This document shows, one piece after another, positions 1-7,336 of a DNA stretch of 47,220 bases. The notes below the pieces were generated by a model that saw only the letters and a list, made by a program, of their open reading frames with translations, had not been told where the DNA came from and made no database searches. The stretch is taken from positions 1-47,220 of the forward strand of contig JAICMO010000005.1 of assembly GCA_025929185.1 (NCBI GenBank). The letters are read 5' to 3'. Position numbers and translations under genes: made by a program. Source of the stretch: Pseudolabrys sp. (GTDB lineage: Bacteria > Pseudomonadota > Alphaproteobacteria > Rhizobiales > Xanthobacteraceae). The first letter of the stretch is position 1; every line of letters begins with the position of its first letter.

Positions 1-104
1 CGCCCGGGGGCGCGCTCCACGCGAGGAGGTCTGGCCTCGCGCGGCGGCCGGGGCGGTCCGCCGTCGTCGGGGCGGCGCGGGCGGAACGGGCGGTCGGATT
101 TCAT
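1..104 (-). CDS. N-terminus of an unidentified leftward gene, cut by window edge
   Basis: An ATG at 104 (minus strand) is preceded by a good ribosome binding site (AGGACG about 6 nt upstream), and the frame stays open to the window edge. Only 34 residues are visible, and they are very rich in Pro and Arg (PFRPRRPDD, RPPREARPP), so this is a disordered basic extension. Such extensions are common on alphaproteobacterial RNA-modifying enzymes, but nothing here identifies the protein. It is in the same frame as the upstream gene, which has no stop codon of its own, so the two could be read as one protein. Confidence 0.45.
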   Translation of the reverse strand, partial: MKSDRPFRPRRPDDGGPPRPPREARPPRVERAPG

Positions 105-692
105 GGATTCGTCCTGAGAAAAGGCTGCCGGCGTGACATAGGGAGGAAGGCCGGGCCGCGCCAGTGGAAACGCCCGGACCGACGGAACCGTGCCGCCGCG
201 CCGCAGCCAAAATGCCGCGCCCCGGAAATACACCAAATAAGCGCAAGCCCTAGGATTAAATAAAACCCGCGGCACGCGGAAACAAAAAGTCTCGCCGCCG
301 CCTTCGAAGATCGCGTATTGCGTCATGTCGCTGACGCGCTGCCAGCCCGAGCCGTTATATCCGGCCATCACGTTGATGCGCACGACCTGCACCAGCTTTC
401 CGTTGAGCTTTTCATTGGCGACGATCGCATCGCGCTTGAACACGATGGCGGCGACGCCGCAGGCCCTCGCCTGCTTCGCGTCGGCGTTGACGGATTGAAT
501 CGCGCTGTCGGGCTCGTCGCCCCGCGCGCGCAAGCTGATGAATTTCTCCGCCTGCTGCTGCGTATCGCAGATGACGCCGACGCCGACCGCCGGCCGCGAG
601 ACCGGTTGCTGCTGTTGCTGATCGTTGGTGTCCGCCTGCGCACCGGCGCCTACAAGGAGCAAGGCGGCAGCCGCCGCCAATGTCGTACGCAT
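105..692 (-). CDS. Small secreted protein, stop codon missing
   Basis: Start ATG at 692 behind a strong GGAGG site. The N-terminus is a signal peptide (MRTTLAAAAALLLVGAGAQA), followed by a Gln-rich linker and a domain of about 100 residues with a conserved-looking VGVGVICDTQQQAEKF segment and two Cys. It resembles the small secreted hypothetical proteins common in Bradyrhizobium-type genomes; function unknown. The protein-like part ends near GGGETF at about 280. After that the frame continues without a stop through sequence that does not look like protein, into the next gene. One extra T in the TTTTT run near 283 would give a TAA about ten codons later, so a frameshift or sequence error is plausible. 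The left boundary given is therefore nominal. Confidence 0.5.
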
Positions 693-932
693 GTTATTGC
701 CTCCGCATTCTCATTCCCCGCGTCCCGGTTCATTCGGCCAACGCAGCGGCAAGCGAGGCGGTTCAAGGCGACGCACAGGATTGTGAATAGCGTTAAAGAC
801 CGGTCGGCGAATCGCGCGCTTGCAACAAATTGTCATAAATCTTGTTGCCGACCTTGGAACGGGGTCGCTAGAAGTGTCGCGCGTCGGCGCAATCCGCAGT
901 CCTCTCGCGCGCCGAGCACTCCCGCTGGAAAC

Positions 933-1190
933 ATGAAAAATATCTTCCGCCTCCTTCCCGTCATGCTTGCCGCCGCGGCGCTGGCCGGTTGCGAAACCAC
1001 CGGCCCGGGCGTGGTTCCGACCGCAGCCGCCACGCCCGCGCAGCCGCCAATGACGCATACCAAAGCCGCCGAGATCTGTTGGATGGCCACCGAAAAGGGC
1101 CACCAGGACATGGATCTCGACAAGCGCGTCGACGTGGTCGACAAGTGCATCGACGAGAAGATGAAAGGCGCGCACGCCTCGAAATCCTGA
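933..1190 (+). CDS. Small lipoprotein of unknown function
   Basis: 85 residues. The N-terminus MKNIFRLLPVMLAAAALAGC is a lipoprotein signal with lipobox LAGC and the acylated Cys at residue 20, so the product should be processed by Lgt and Lsp and anchored in a membrane. A short Pro/Ala/Thr linker follows, then a charged helical C-terminus containing two more Cys (EICWMA and DKCIDEK). I do not recognise the family. ATG 933 was chosen because upstream in-frame codons lack a signal sequence; the ribosome binding site is weak. Gene order gives no functional hint. Confidence 0.65.
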   Translation: MKNIFRLLPVMLAAAALAGCETTGPGVVPTAAATPAQPPMTHTKAAEICWMATEKGHQDMDLDKRVDVVDKCIDEKMKGAHASKS

Positions 1191-1262
1191 CGGTTCGCCC
1201 GCGGCGATACACCTCAGTCGCCGGCCGTGCGCGCCACCGCAAGGCGCGCTAGCCTCTCGCGC

Positions 1263-1562
1263 ATGGCGAGGCGACCTTCCAATGGCCGTTTGTCCTTGCG
1301 CGACCGCATCGATGCGCTTTGCGCGATGATCGGCATTTGGGGCGGCTCGATCCTGAAGTATGTCGACGAAGCCGAGCAAAGCAGCCTTGCCGACTATTCC
1401 GACCTCATCGAGCTGCTGGAGATCGCCGAACTGTCGGAGGCGCTGGCGCTGCCGCTGCTCGCGATCGGCGTCGCCGGGTCGGGCCGCGTGTTCTGGAGCG
1501 CCTGGCGCAGCTTGCCGGAGAATTCCCGCCTCGCCCGCAGCGGTCTGCTGCCGCGCCGCTAG
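1263..1562 (+). CDS. Small hypothetical helical protein
   Basis: 99 residues. After a basic N-terminus comes a mixed hydrophobic and acidic helical stretch (IGIWGGSILKYVDEAEQ, then LIELLEIAELSEALALPL) and a Gly/Ala-rich segment. One weak membrane segment around residues 60-75 is possible. I do not recognise it. The ATG at 1263 is preferred; a GTG at 1227 is in frame. Its TAG overlaps the stop of the convergent TerC-type gene by 4 nt. Codon use fits a real gene, but the protein is not distinctive. Confidence 0.5.
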   Translation: MARRPSNGRLSLRDRIDALCAMIGIWGGSILKYVDEAEQSSLADYSDLIELLEIAELSEALALPLLAIGVAGSGRVFWSAWRSLPENSRLARSGLLPRR

Positions 1563-2278
1563 GCGCTGTTGGTAAGCCGCGCGTAGCGGCGTCGGATCGC
1601 CGCGATCGTCACCACGCCGGTCGCGCCCAGCGCCGAGGCGAAATCCGCCTTGCGCTGCTCGAGGTCACCGAGCACGTCGGCGTTATCGGCAATATCGGAG
1701 ATCACCGGATCTCCCGCGATCATGTCGCCGCCGATCCAGCCGAGCAGCGCCGCGCCGGCCCAGGCCAAAATCGGCAAGCGTGTCAACACCAACATCGTCA
1801 GGCTCGCGCCGGCAACGATCAGCGGCACGCTGATGCCGAGGCCGAACACCAGCAGAACGGTGTTGCCGTCGGCGGCGCCGGCAACGGCGATGACGTTGTC
1901 GACACTCATGATGACGTCCGCGAGCGCAATGGTCTTGATCGCGCGCAGCAGGCTCTCGTGGCTTTCGACCTGCGGGTTGTGCTCGTCCGATTGCGGGCTG
2001 AGCAGCGATACCGCGATCCACAACAACGCGCAGCCGCCCGCGAGCTTGACGTAAGGCAGCGCCATCAGGTTCGACACGATGGCGGAAAACGCGATGCGCA
2101 TGCCGACCGCGACGGCGGCCCCCAGGATCATGCCCCACAGGCGCTGCTTCGGCGGCAGGCTGCGGCAGGCGAGCGCGATCACCAGCGCGTTATCGCCGGA
2201 CAGCAGCACGTTGATCCAGATGATCTCGAAGACGCGCAGCCAATAATGCGGCTGCAAATAGCTAACGAGTTCGCCCAT
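1559..2278 (-). CDS. TerC/YjbE-family integral membrane protein
   Basis: 239 residues with about seven hydrophobic segments. It carries the paired family motifs, with acidic residues inside membrane helices: NVLLSGDNALVIALA near residue 25 and ADVIMSVDNVIAVAGAADGN near 120. TerC relatives of this short YjbE/YkoY type are inner-membrane proteins linked to metal ion export, notably manganese, and to metallation of exoenzymes. That role comes from the family, not this sequence. ATG 2278 has GAGGCG about 7 nt upstream. It is divergent from the small gene at 2458. I looked for a yybP-ykoY manganese riboswitch in the 180-nt leader and did not find one. Confidence 0.88.
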   Translation of the reverse strand: MGELVSYLQPHYWLRVFEIIWINVLLSGDNALVIALACRSLPPKQRLWGMILGAAVAVGMRIAFSAIVSNLMALPYVKLAGGCALLWIAVSLLSPQSDEHNPQVESHESLLRAIKTIALADVIMSVDNVIAVAGAADGNTVLLVFGLGISVPLIVAGASLTMLVLTRLPILAWAGAALLGWIGGDMIAGDPVISDIADNADVLGDLEQRKADFASALGATGVVTIAAIRRRYARLTNSA

Positions 2279-2457
2279 CGGTCCGTCGCCTCTTGCGCAA
2301 GCCCAGCGCTAGCATCGCGCCGGGCGGCAAGCCATGCCGCGCCGCCGCGGCCAAGGGACGCAACGGGCCAAGGCTGCCGACGCCCTTTCGTGACGCCTCT
2401 TGCCGCCGGCAAATCGCCGTATCACCATCAGCCCCGCCGAATCTCCAGGAGGTTGTC

Positions 2458-2610
2458 ATGGCAAAAGGTCAGATGCGTCAGTCGAAGGAAAAGAAGAAAC
2501 CGAAAGCGGACAAGGACAAGCCGAAGCAGCTTTCCGCCTATAAGCTCGCCCAGCAGCAGGGTGCCTCCGGCCACCACGCCCTCGGCATTCAGCCGGGCAA
2601 GAAGGCCTGA
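2458..2610 (+). CDS. 50-residue lysine-rich conserved small protein
   Basis: MAKGQMRQSKEKKKPKADK begins a 50-residue, very basic protein that ends in GHHALGIQPGKKA. The start is secured by CAGGAGG 6 nt before the ATG. Similar tiny Lys-rich proteins occur throughout Rhizobiales; no function is known to me. The charge would suit nucleic acid or ribosome binding, but that is inference. No signal peptide or membrane segment. Confidence 0.7.
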   Translation: MAKGQMRQSKEKKKPKADKDKPKQLSAYKLAQQQGASGHHALGIQPGKKA

Positions 2611-2623
2611 CAGGCGCGTCGGG

Positions 2624-2965
2624 TTACTTCTTTTTTTTAATTTCGAGCTTGTCTCCGGCCGGCAAGTCCGCCGCTGCCTTGGCCATTTCCAGGCACGTGA
2701 GCAACTCCACATAGCTCGGAGCGCCACCGAGGCGGGAAAGCTGCACGCAATGGCTCTTGTCGGTCGCGGAGAACTGGCTCCATTCCTGCTCGACCTTGGC
2801 TTTGGCCTCGTTCTCGTCGTGTTTGCAGGAGTCGGGCGTGCGGTTCGGTGCAATGGCCGCTACGCCGGCCGCGCGGCATCCCGGCTCGACGTTGAACTGC
2901 GGCACGGCCTCCGCGGCGAGGACGAGATGTGAACCAAGCAAGGCGATCGGCAAATGCAGGATCAT
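2624..2965 (-). CDS. Small secreted hypothetical protein
   Basis: 113 residues. The N-terminus is a plausible signal peptide (MILHLPIALLGSHLVLAAEA). The mature part has four Cys (GCRAAG, DSCKHDE, SHCVQL, LTCLEM), suggesting two disulfides in the periplasm, and ends in KLEIKKKK. ATG 2965 is chosen for its GGGAGC site and because the upstream in-frame extension is not protein-like. Family not recognised. The gene converges on the 2458-2610 gene with 13 nt between the stops. Confidence 0.65.
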   Translation of the reverse strand: MILHLPIALLGSHLVLAAEAVPQFNVEPGCRAAGVAAIAPNRTPDSCKHDENEAKAKVEQEWSQFSATDKSHCVQLSRLGGAPSYVELLTCLEMAKAAADLPAGDKLEIKKKK

Positions 2966-3184
2966 GGGGGTGCTCCCATGCCGGATTTCTAACCACGCGA
3001 GTCGGTCGCAATGTCCCCGGCACCGTGGAACTATACAGGACCGGCACCGCAAACCGACCCGCTATAGAAGGCCAATTCCACAGCTTTGCCAAGGTTCCGT
3101 GGCACAGGGCCGTACTCGCGTCGGGCCGCTGCCTGTGAGGCGGCAGGCGCCCAGTCGGACCGGGGGTACCCAGGGGGGATCGGG

Positions 3185-4036
3185 ATGCGGGGCGGCGTCA
3201 CTGCCTGCTTGCTCGCCATTGCAATGTTGCTGCCGCCGCCAACGGCTGTCGCGCAAGAAGCCGGCGCACCGCCCGATGCAGCGGTCCCCTCGGTGCAGCC
3301 CGGCGCCGCCGAAGGCGACCCACAATTCTGGAGTAAGCTCAATCTCGATCCGGCCCAGTTCGACGCGCCGTCAAAGCCAGTACCGGCGCCGCATTCCCTG
3401 TTCGAGAACAAGAACGTCGGCGTGGCGCGCACCGACAACCCCGACGGTACCGTGTCGGTCTCGATCAACAAATCGTTGGCGACCCCATGGGACGCGAAGG
3501 TCGGCAGCGATCTCGGCTACCGCGACGCGCGTCCGTCCGACGAGGACCCGACTCGCCCGCTGCCCGGCGCAAGCGGCACAGATCAATCGCGCGCCGTCTG
3601 GGCGAATGTGGCCGTGCCTGATCTTGGCAGCGTCAATACGCGAATCGATTCGAGTGCGGATCAACGCAGGTACGGCACGTCGATCGCGCGCTCAGTTCCG
3701 CTCGGCGCGCGACTGTCTGTCACCGCGCAGGACAGTTATTCGGTCACCGAATCGTACGGCACGCCTGGCGCGTCCGCGATGCCGCTCATGTCGGCTCCGG
3801 TCAATGCAACGCCGCAACTATGGGGCAACAATCGGGAAGTGAAGCTCAACGTGTTGCCGACCGGCACGACATTCGGTGCCGGATGGAGCAATGTCACCGG
3901 CGATCCCGTCACCCACAACACCTTCAGCGCCGACCAGAAGCTATACGGTGCGTTGCACGTAACCACATCGGTCAGCGATCCGGGTCAACCCACTGCGAGC
4001 AAGAGCGTCACCGCCGGCTTCAAGATGAACTGGTGA
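3185..4036 (+). CDS. Secreted beta-rich protein, possible outer-membrane protein
   Basis: 283 residues. The start ATG follows GGGGGGATC. A signal peptide (MRGGVTACLLAIAMLLPPPTAVAQ) is followed by a Pro-rich linker and then alternating polar and hydrophobic strands with Gly and aromatic turns. The chain ends in SVTAGFKMNW, a terminal aromatic residue as in proteins inserted by the BAM machinery. That supports an outer-membrane or surface location but does not prove a barrel. Related sequences are annotated only as hypothetical in Rhizobiales, as far as I know. No operon partner: the next gene starts 101 nt downstream with its own ribosome binding site. Confidence 0.68.
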   Translation: MRGGVTACLLAIAMLLPPPTAVAQEAGAPPDAAVPSVQPGAAEGDPQFWSKLNLDPAQFDAPSKPVPAPHSLFENKNVGVARTDNPDGTVSVSINKSLATPWDAKVGSDLGYRDARPSDEDPTRPLPGASGTDQSRAVWANVAVPDLGSVNTRIDSSADQRRYGTSIARSVPLGARLSVTAQDSYSVTESYGTPGASAMPLMSAPVNATPQLWGNNREVKLNVLPTGTTFGAGWSNVTGDPVTHNTFSADQKLYGALHVTTSVSDPGQPTASKSVTAGFKMNW

Positions 4037-4137
4037 AGCTTCCACAAGCGCCACGATCCCGCCGTCAAGCTGACAAACTCACATGCGGCACTCCGCAACG
4101 GATGGGGAGCATTGGCGCAACTCACGAGGAGCAAAGC

Positions 4138-4551
4138 ATGACGGCCACCAGACCCGAGTCGATTGGGACCGAAAAACCTGATTCGGAAAAGACAAGCGAA
4201 ACGGATCAGGCAGTGACCGCGTTCGAAGGCGAGATTCGTGAGTTCATCCGGCGCGACGTTACGTTCCTGCGCCGGCGCACGCCGGAGGCCCAGGCGGCTC
4301 CCGAGTCGGAAGCGGAAAACGTCAACGCGCTGGTTCGGCGCGTGTCCGGCAACTCGCTGGAAGAGATCGATCGCGTCATCCTCGAACTGCGTACCGTGCG
4401 CGACATGCTGCGCAGTGAAGGCGAGCGGGTCACGCGCGAGGTCGCCGGCTTCGCGAGCCTCAACCACGCGGCGGTGACGTCGATGAAAGTCATCGCCGAC
4501 AGCCTTGCGAAATGGCGAAGCCCGCCGCCGCGCATTCCGGACGCCGGCTAG
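4138..4551 (+). CDS. Hypothetical charged helical protein
   Basis: 137 residues with no signal peptide or membrane segment. It is strongly charged and helical (EGEIREFIRRDVTFLRRR, SLEEIDRVILELRTVRDML), with an amphipathic central region and a Pro-rich end, which suggests a cytosolic coiled-coil or adaptor-like protein. Not recognised. The start is secured by GAGGAG 6 nt upstream. The TAG stop at 4549-4551 lies inside the first bases (CTAGGG) of the dispersed repeat at 4548-4702, so insertion of that element may have set the present C-terminus. Confidence 0.65.
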   Translation: MTATRPESIGTEKPDSEKTSETDQAVTAFEGEIREFIRRDVTFLRRRTPEAQAAPESEAENVNALVRRVSGNSLEEIDRVILELRTVRDMLRSEGERVTREVAGFASLNHAAVTSMKVIADSLAKWRSPPPRIPDAG

Positions 4552-4702
4552 GGTCGCTTAACGGAAGCGCCGCTCGCCGCAGCGTCATTGCCGGACTTGA
4601 TCCGGCAATCCATCTTTGCGAAGGAGATGGACCCGCGGGTCAAGCCTGCGGCTGACGCCGAAGACATTGAGACGATTCAATCCAAAGCAATCATGCTTTT
4701 AG
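4548..4702. repeat. MITE-like dispersed repeat, copy A
   Basis: About 155 bp, nearly the same as 46844-47005 at the other end of the window. The two share CTAGGG at the left edge, an inner GTCATTGCCGGACTTGATC block, GAAGGAGATGGACCCGCGGG, GACGCCGAAGACATTGAGA, and GCAATCATGCTTT at the right edge. In copy B the edges form imperfect terminal inverted repeats (about 14 of 18 bases pair). Copy A lacks a few bases at its left end. No coding capacity, so a non-autonomous element is likely. Confidence 0.8.
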
Positions 4703-4713
4703 CGCTTTCGTAA

Positions 4714-4739
4714 AACCCGCCGGATTGACCCGGCGGGTT
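4714..4739. terminator. Hairpin just right of repeat copy A
   Basis: AACCCGCCGG and CCGGCGGGTT are perfect arms around a short ATTGAC-type loop. The flanks are only weakly T-rich, so this is either a weak bidirectional terminator or part of another palindromic element. Confidence 0.35.
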
Positions 4740-4980
4740 CAATTACAAAGACGCATGAGCGCCGGAGCGCTTGGGCTACATAAATCCGGTGGGTAAGTTC
4801 AGCCCTCTCGCGCTTTGGGCTGTGGATTGTCGGGACATCGTCGGCGAATGCGAAATCGCGCAACTCCGGAGCGTAACATTGCAGTTGCTCGCAGGCGGCT
4901 GCACGTCGCACGACGCCGCTGCATCTGGGATCGCCGCGACAGCGAAGGGGGCACCCAGGCCGGGCATTCCTCCCAAACTG

Positions 4981-5008
4981 AAAGCCCCGCTCGCGCGGGG
5001 CTTTTTTG
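4981..5008 (+). terminator. Strong intrinsic terminator with no clear upstream gene
   Basis: AAAGCCCCGC-TCGC-GCGGGGCTTTTTT is a textbook GC stem followed by six T on the plus strand. No convincing plus-strand gene ends just before it: the nearest stops at 4551. It could serve the minus-strand gene at 5030-5281 (its stop is about 20 nt away, though the T tract on that strand is poor), or end a small RNA transcribed from somewhere in 4745-4980. CCTCCC just before the stem is the kind of anti-Shine-Dalgarno loop sequence seen in rhizobial trans-acting RNAs. No promoter was identified. Confidence 0.6.
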
Positions 5009-5029
5009 CCGTCCTTGCCTGAACGCGAA

Positions 5030-5281
5030 TCAGTTCGCTGCTTTTCTCCGCGGCAACGGATAATCGTCGCTTTCGTAGAGTTGCCGGATGCCGTTGCCAT
5101 CGAAGCGTTTCTCTTCGACCTCGAGATAGGCGCCCAGCAGTAACTCGGGCGGCAATTCTTCGATGGCGAAACGGATGGCCTCTGCGGCGGTGGAAAAACG
5201 CTTGTAGCCGATCGGCCGCCGACTCTTGCGACTCCGGCTCGGAAATAGCTCCGAGGGAGCACGGTAGTTGATCAGGGACAT
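5030..5281 (-). CDS. Small conserved hypothetical protein
   Basis: 83 residues, start secured by GAGGAG 9 nt before ATG 5281. It is basic and has a core with alternating helix and strand ([21 protein letters not shown], then [13 protein letters not shown]). Similar short proteins occur in Rhizobiales without assigned function. No signal peptide, no metal motif. It may share the terminator hairpin at 4981-5008. Confidence 0.65.
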   Translation of the reverse strand: MSLINYRAPSELFPSRSRKSRRPIGYKRFSTAAEAIRFAIEELPPELLLGAYLEVEEKRFDGNGIRQLYESDDYPLPRRKAAN

Positions 5282-5378
5282 AACGGGTAGCTCCTCGACC
5301 GCTAATATGGGGCTTCAACGCGCGAAAATCCAGCCGTGCAGCGGGTTCTGCGGAACCGAGCGCGCGCTACCCTACGGA

Positions 5379-5603
5379 TCACAAGGTATGCGGCGGGCCG
5401 TCCAGCAACGGAAGCTTGGCGCTGAGCACGGCAATTCGCCTGTCCGCCTCCGCGCGAGTCAAAGTTTCGCTGAAAGCCTCAGGCTCATAGGCTTCGATCG
5501 ACAATGCCTTCAGACGCGTGGCTTGCTCTTGCGTCATCGGTTCATCGGATGAGCCCGCGTCGCGAGAGGTCTCGAGTACAGGTTCTGGATGCTTTGCGGC
5601 CAT
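5379..5603 (-). CDS. DUF3072 domain protein
   Basis: 74 residues. The middle and C-terminus (MTQEQATRLKALSIEAY, then FSETLTRAEADRRIAVL and LLDGPPHTL) match the DUF3072 pattern, a short two-helix domain of unknown function found in actinobacteria and alphaproteobacteria. The first 22 residues are a variable, probably disordered tail. The ribosome binding site is weak, and an internal Met at the domain start is a possible alternative start. Confidence 0.75.
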   Translation of the reverse strand: MAAKHPEPVLETSRDAGSSDEPMTQEQATRLKALSIEAYEPEAFSETLTRAEADRRIAVLSAKLPLLDGPPHTL

Positions 5604-5670
5604 GCGTATTCAATTCGCAGTCGGCCTGGCCGTTCCAGCCCGCCCGTTTCCAATTCGATTCGAGTTTTGC

Positions 5671-5703
5671 AAAAAAAATGGCTCCGGGTGAGGAGCCATT
5701 TTC
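5671..5703 (-). terminator. Intrinsic terminator of the His-rich protein gene
   Basis: Read on the minus strand, AAAATGGCTCC-TCACC-CGGAGCCATTTT is followed by more T (eight in all). It lies 17 nt after the stop of the 5721-5951 gene. Confidence 0.8.
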
Positions 5704-5720
5704 ATCTCGCCTCACCGTCC

Positions 5721-5951
5721 TCAGTCGCAGCGACGAACCTTGCGAACCACGACGCCATGCGGTCCGTGGTGGCGCTCGGTGATGGTCCGGCAATAATGGT
5801 GGTGATGATGACGATGATGGTAATCGTGGTCGTAGTCACGATCGCGGACAGTCACGCCGTTTGTGCCGATCGTCACGCTGTCCGCCAGCGCAATGGCCGG
5901 CATGGCCATCACACAACCCGCTGCCGCGGCGATTAAAACAAGTTTCTTCAT
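5721..5951 (-). CDS. Histidine-rich secreted small protein
   Basis: 76 residues. The signal peptide (MKKLVLIAAAAGCVMAMPA) is cleaved near IALA-DS. The mature part is about 50 residues with a dense His/Asp/Arg patch (DYDHDYHHRHHHHHYC), a second Cys near the C-terminus and the ending VVVRKVRRCD. Such a patch could bind Zn, Ni, Cu or Co in the periplasm, but that is inference from composition. The start is secured by AGAGGAGG. The gene stands alone with its own terminator. Similar short His-rich exported proteins are common in Bradyrhizobium-type genomes, where their function is also unknown. Confidence 0.72.
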   Translation of the reverse strand: MKKLVLIAAAAGCVMAMPAIALADSVTIGTNGVTVRDRDYDHDYHHRHHHHHYCRTITERHHGPHGVVVRKVRRCD

Positions 5952-6060
5952 TCATGCCTCCTCTGGACAGGCGCGTGCGCGCGCCCGAACCAGAACGCAT
6001 CGGACTCGACTTGGTTCCGATTTGCAGAACTCAGCAAACCTACAGCTTGTGAACAGAAAT

Positions 6061-7266
6061 TCAGGAAGCTGCTGCCTGTGAAAGCGCCGGCCGCAATACG
6101 AGCGTGATCGGCAGAGTTAACAACACGACGCCGGCGACAATGATGAGCGCCGCCGGCACGCCGACCGCATCGCCGAGAACGCCATAGATCGCCGGCGACA
6201 CCGCTCCGGCGCCGATCGTGCCCGTATAAAAAATGCCGAAGGCGCGCGTGCGTCGCTCAGGCGCGACCAGATCGGGCACCGACCCGTAAAGCACCGACGA
6301 CGTGCCGTTCAGCGCAATGCCGACGACGGGCAGCAACACGAGCGTCGCTTCGAGGGGCAGCGGCAGGGTTGCTGCAATGCCGATCGCCGTCACCGCCTCG
6401 GTCAGCCAAACCGTTGCGACGGTGCCGATGCGTGCGCCGATGAAAGCGCAGACGAGCTTGCCGGCCGCGCCCCCGGCAAACACCAACGTGAGGGACAGGC
6501 CGATCGTCGGCAGGCTCGCTCCTTTCGCCGTGAGCACGAATGGCAGGAACGTGAGAAAGGCCATACGCGTGGCGCTGTCGAGCACGCCGACCGACAACAG
6601 GAGCGGAAACGCGATGTTCGAAATGCCCGTGCCGCCACGCGATTGTTCAGCCTTGCGCACGGGCGCGGGCGCGTTCGATTGCCGCGGCGTCGCGACGAAA
6701 ATCACGATAGCCGCGAGCACGCCGAAGCCTCCAAGCAAGGCAAGCGCATGACGCCAGGGCAAAATCACCAACAGCAGCGACGCCGCCGCAGGAACAACCA
6801 TCTTTCCGATATCGCCGGCGAAATTGTACGTGCCGAGCGCTTTGCGTGAGCGCGCGCCGGCAAACGCATGCGCCACCAGGGACGATGCGAGCGGATGTTG
6901 CGTGCTGGCGCCGAGCCCACCGACCAATAGAGCGGCCACCAGCAACGCGATCCCGGTGCTCAGGCCGGCAAAGCAGTAGCCGAGGCCGGCAATCGCCGTG
7001 CCAAGCGCAAGCACGAGCGCGGCACCAAATCGCTCTGCGATAAAACCTGCCGGAATCTGGAAACCGGCCAGCGTGCCGGAGAACACGGTTTTCATCAGGC
7101 CGAGCGCGGCGTAGCTCAGCATGAATTCATGCTGCCAGACGGGCAACATAACGTAGATGAGATCGGTGTAGCCGTCGTGGAGTGCGTGGGCGCCGCAAGC
7201 CACGGCGAGCGCGCGGCGTTCGTCACGCTGCACGTTCACTGCCGAAACCGCGTCGGTGGTGATCAT
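6061..7266 (-). CDS. MFS transporter
   Basis: 401 residues with about 12 hydrophobic helices: a major facilitator superfamily protein. The early HALHDGYTDLIYVMLP segment and its spacing resemble the Fsr (fosmidomycin-resistance-like) branch, so a drug or small-molecule exporter is plausible; the substrate cannot be read from the sequence. The signature loop after helix 2 is visible as AGFIAERFG. ATG 7266 is preferred, since the GTG or ATG codons further upstream would overlap ychF, which ends at 7337. The spacing of 70 nt allows read-through from ychF or a separate promoter. Confidence 0.85.
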   Translation of the reverse strand: MITTDAVSAVNVQRDERRALAVACGAHALHDGYTDLIYVMLPVWQHEFMLSYAALGLMKTVFSGTLAGFQIPAGFIAERFGAALVLALGTAIAGLGYCFAGLSTGIALLVAALLVGGLGASTQHPLASSLVAHAFAGARSRKALGTYNFAGDIGKMVVPAAASLLLVILPWRHALALLGGFGVLAAIVIFVATPRQSNAPAPVRKAEQSRGGTGISNIAFPLLLSVGVLDSATRMAFLTFLPFVLTAKGASLPTIGLSLTLVFAGGAAGKLVCAFIGARIGTVATVWLTEAVTAIGIAATLPLPLEATLVLLPVVGIALNGTSSVLYGSVPDLVAPERRTRAFGIFYTGTIGAGAVSPAIYGVLGDAVGVPAALIIVAGVVLLTLPITLVLRPALSQAAAS

Positions 7267-7336
7267 GTGTTTCCGAATTAAGCTCAACGGCCATCTTCGG
7301 CGAAACAAATCGCCAAGTAAACACGATCGGAAAGCT

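Noticed and set aside
2279-2457. yybP-ykoY manganese riboswitch before the TerC gene
   Set aside because: I found none of the conserved loop sequences in the leader.
1319-2932. 537-codon plus-strand open frame across the TerC gene
   Set aside because: It is antisense to TerC and overlaps two small genes; composition is that of a shadow frame.
4771-5022. Plus-strand frame ending over the terminator at 4981-5008
   Set aside because: A gene would not normally contain its own terminator stem; no ribosome binding site; not protein-like.
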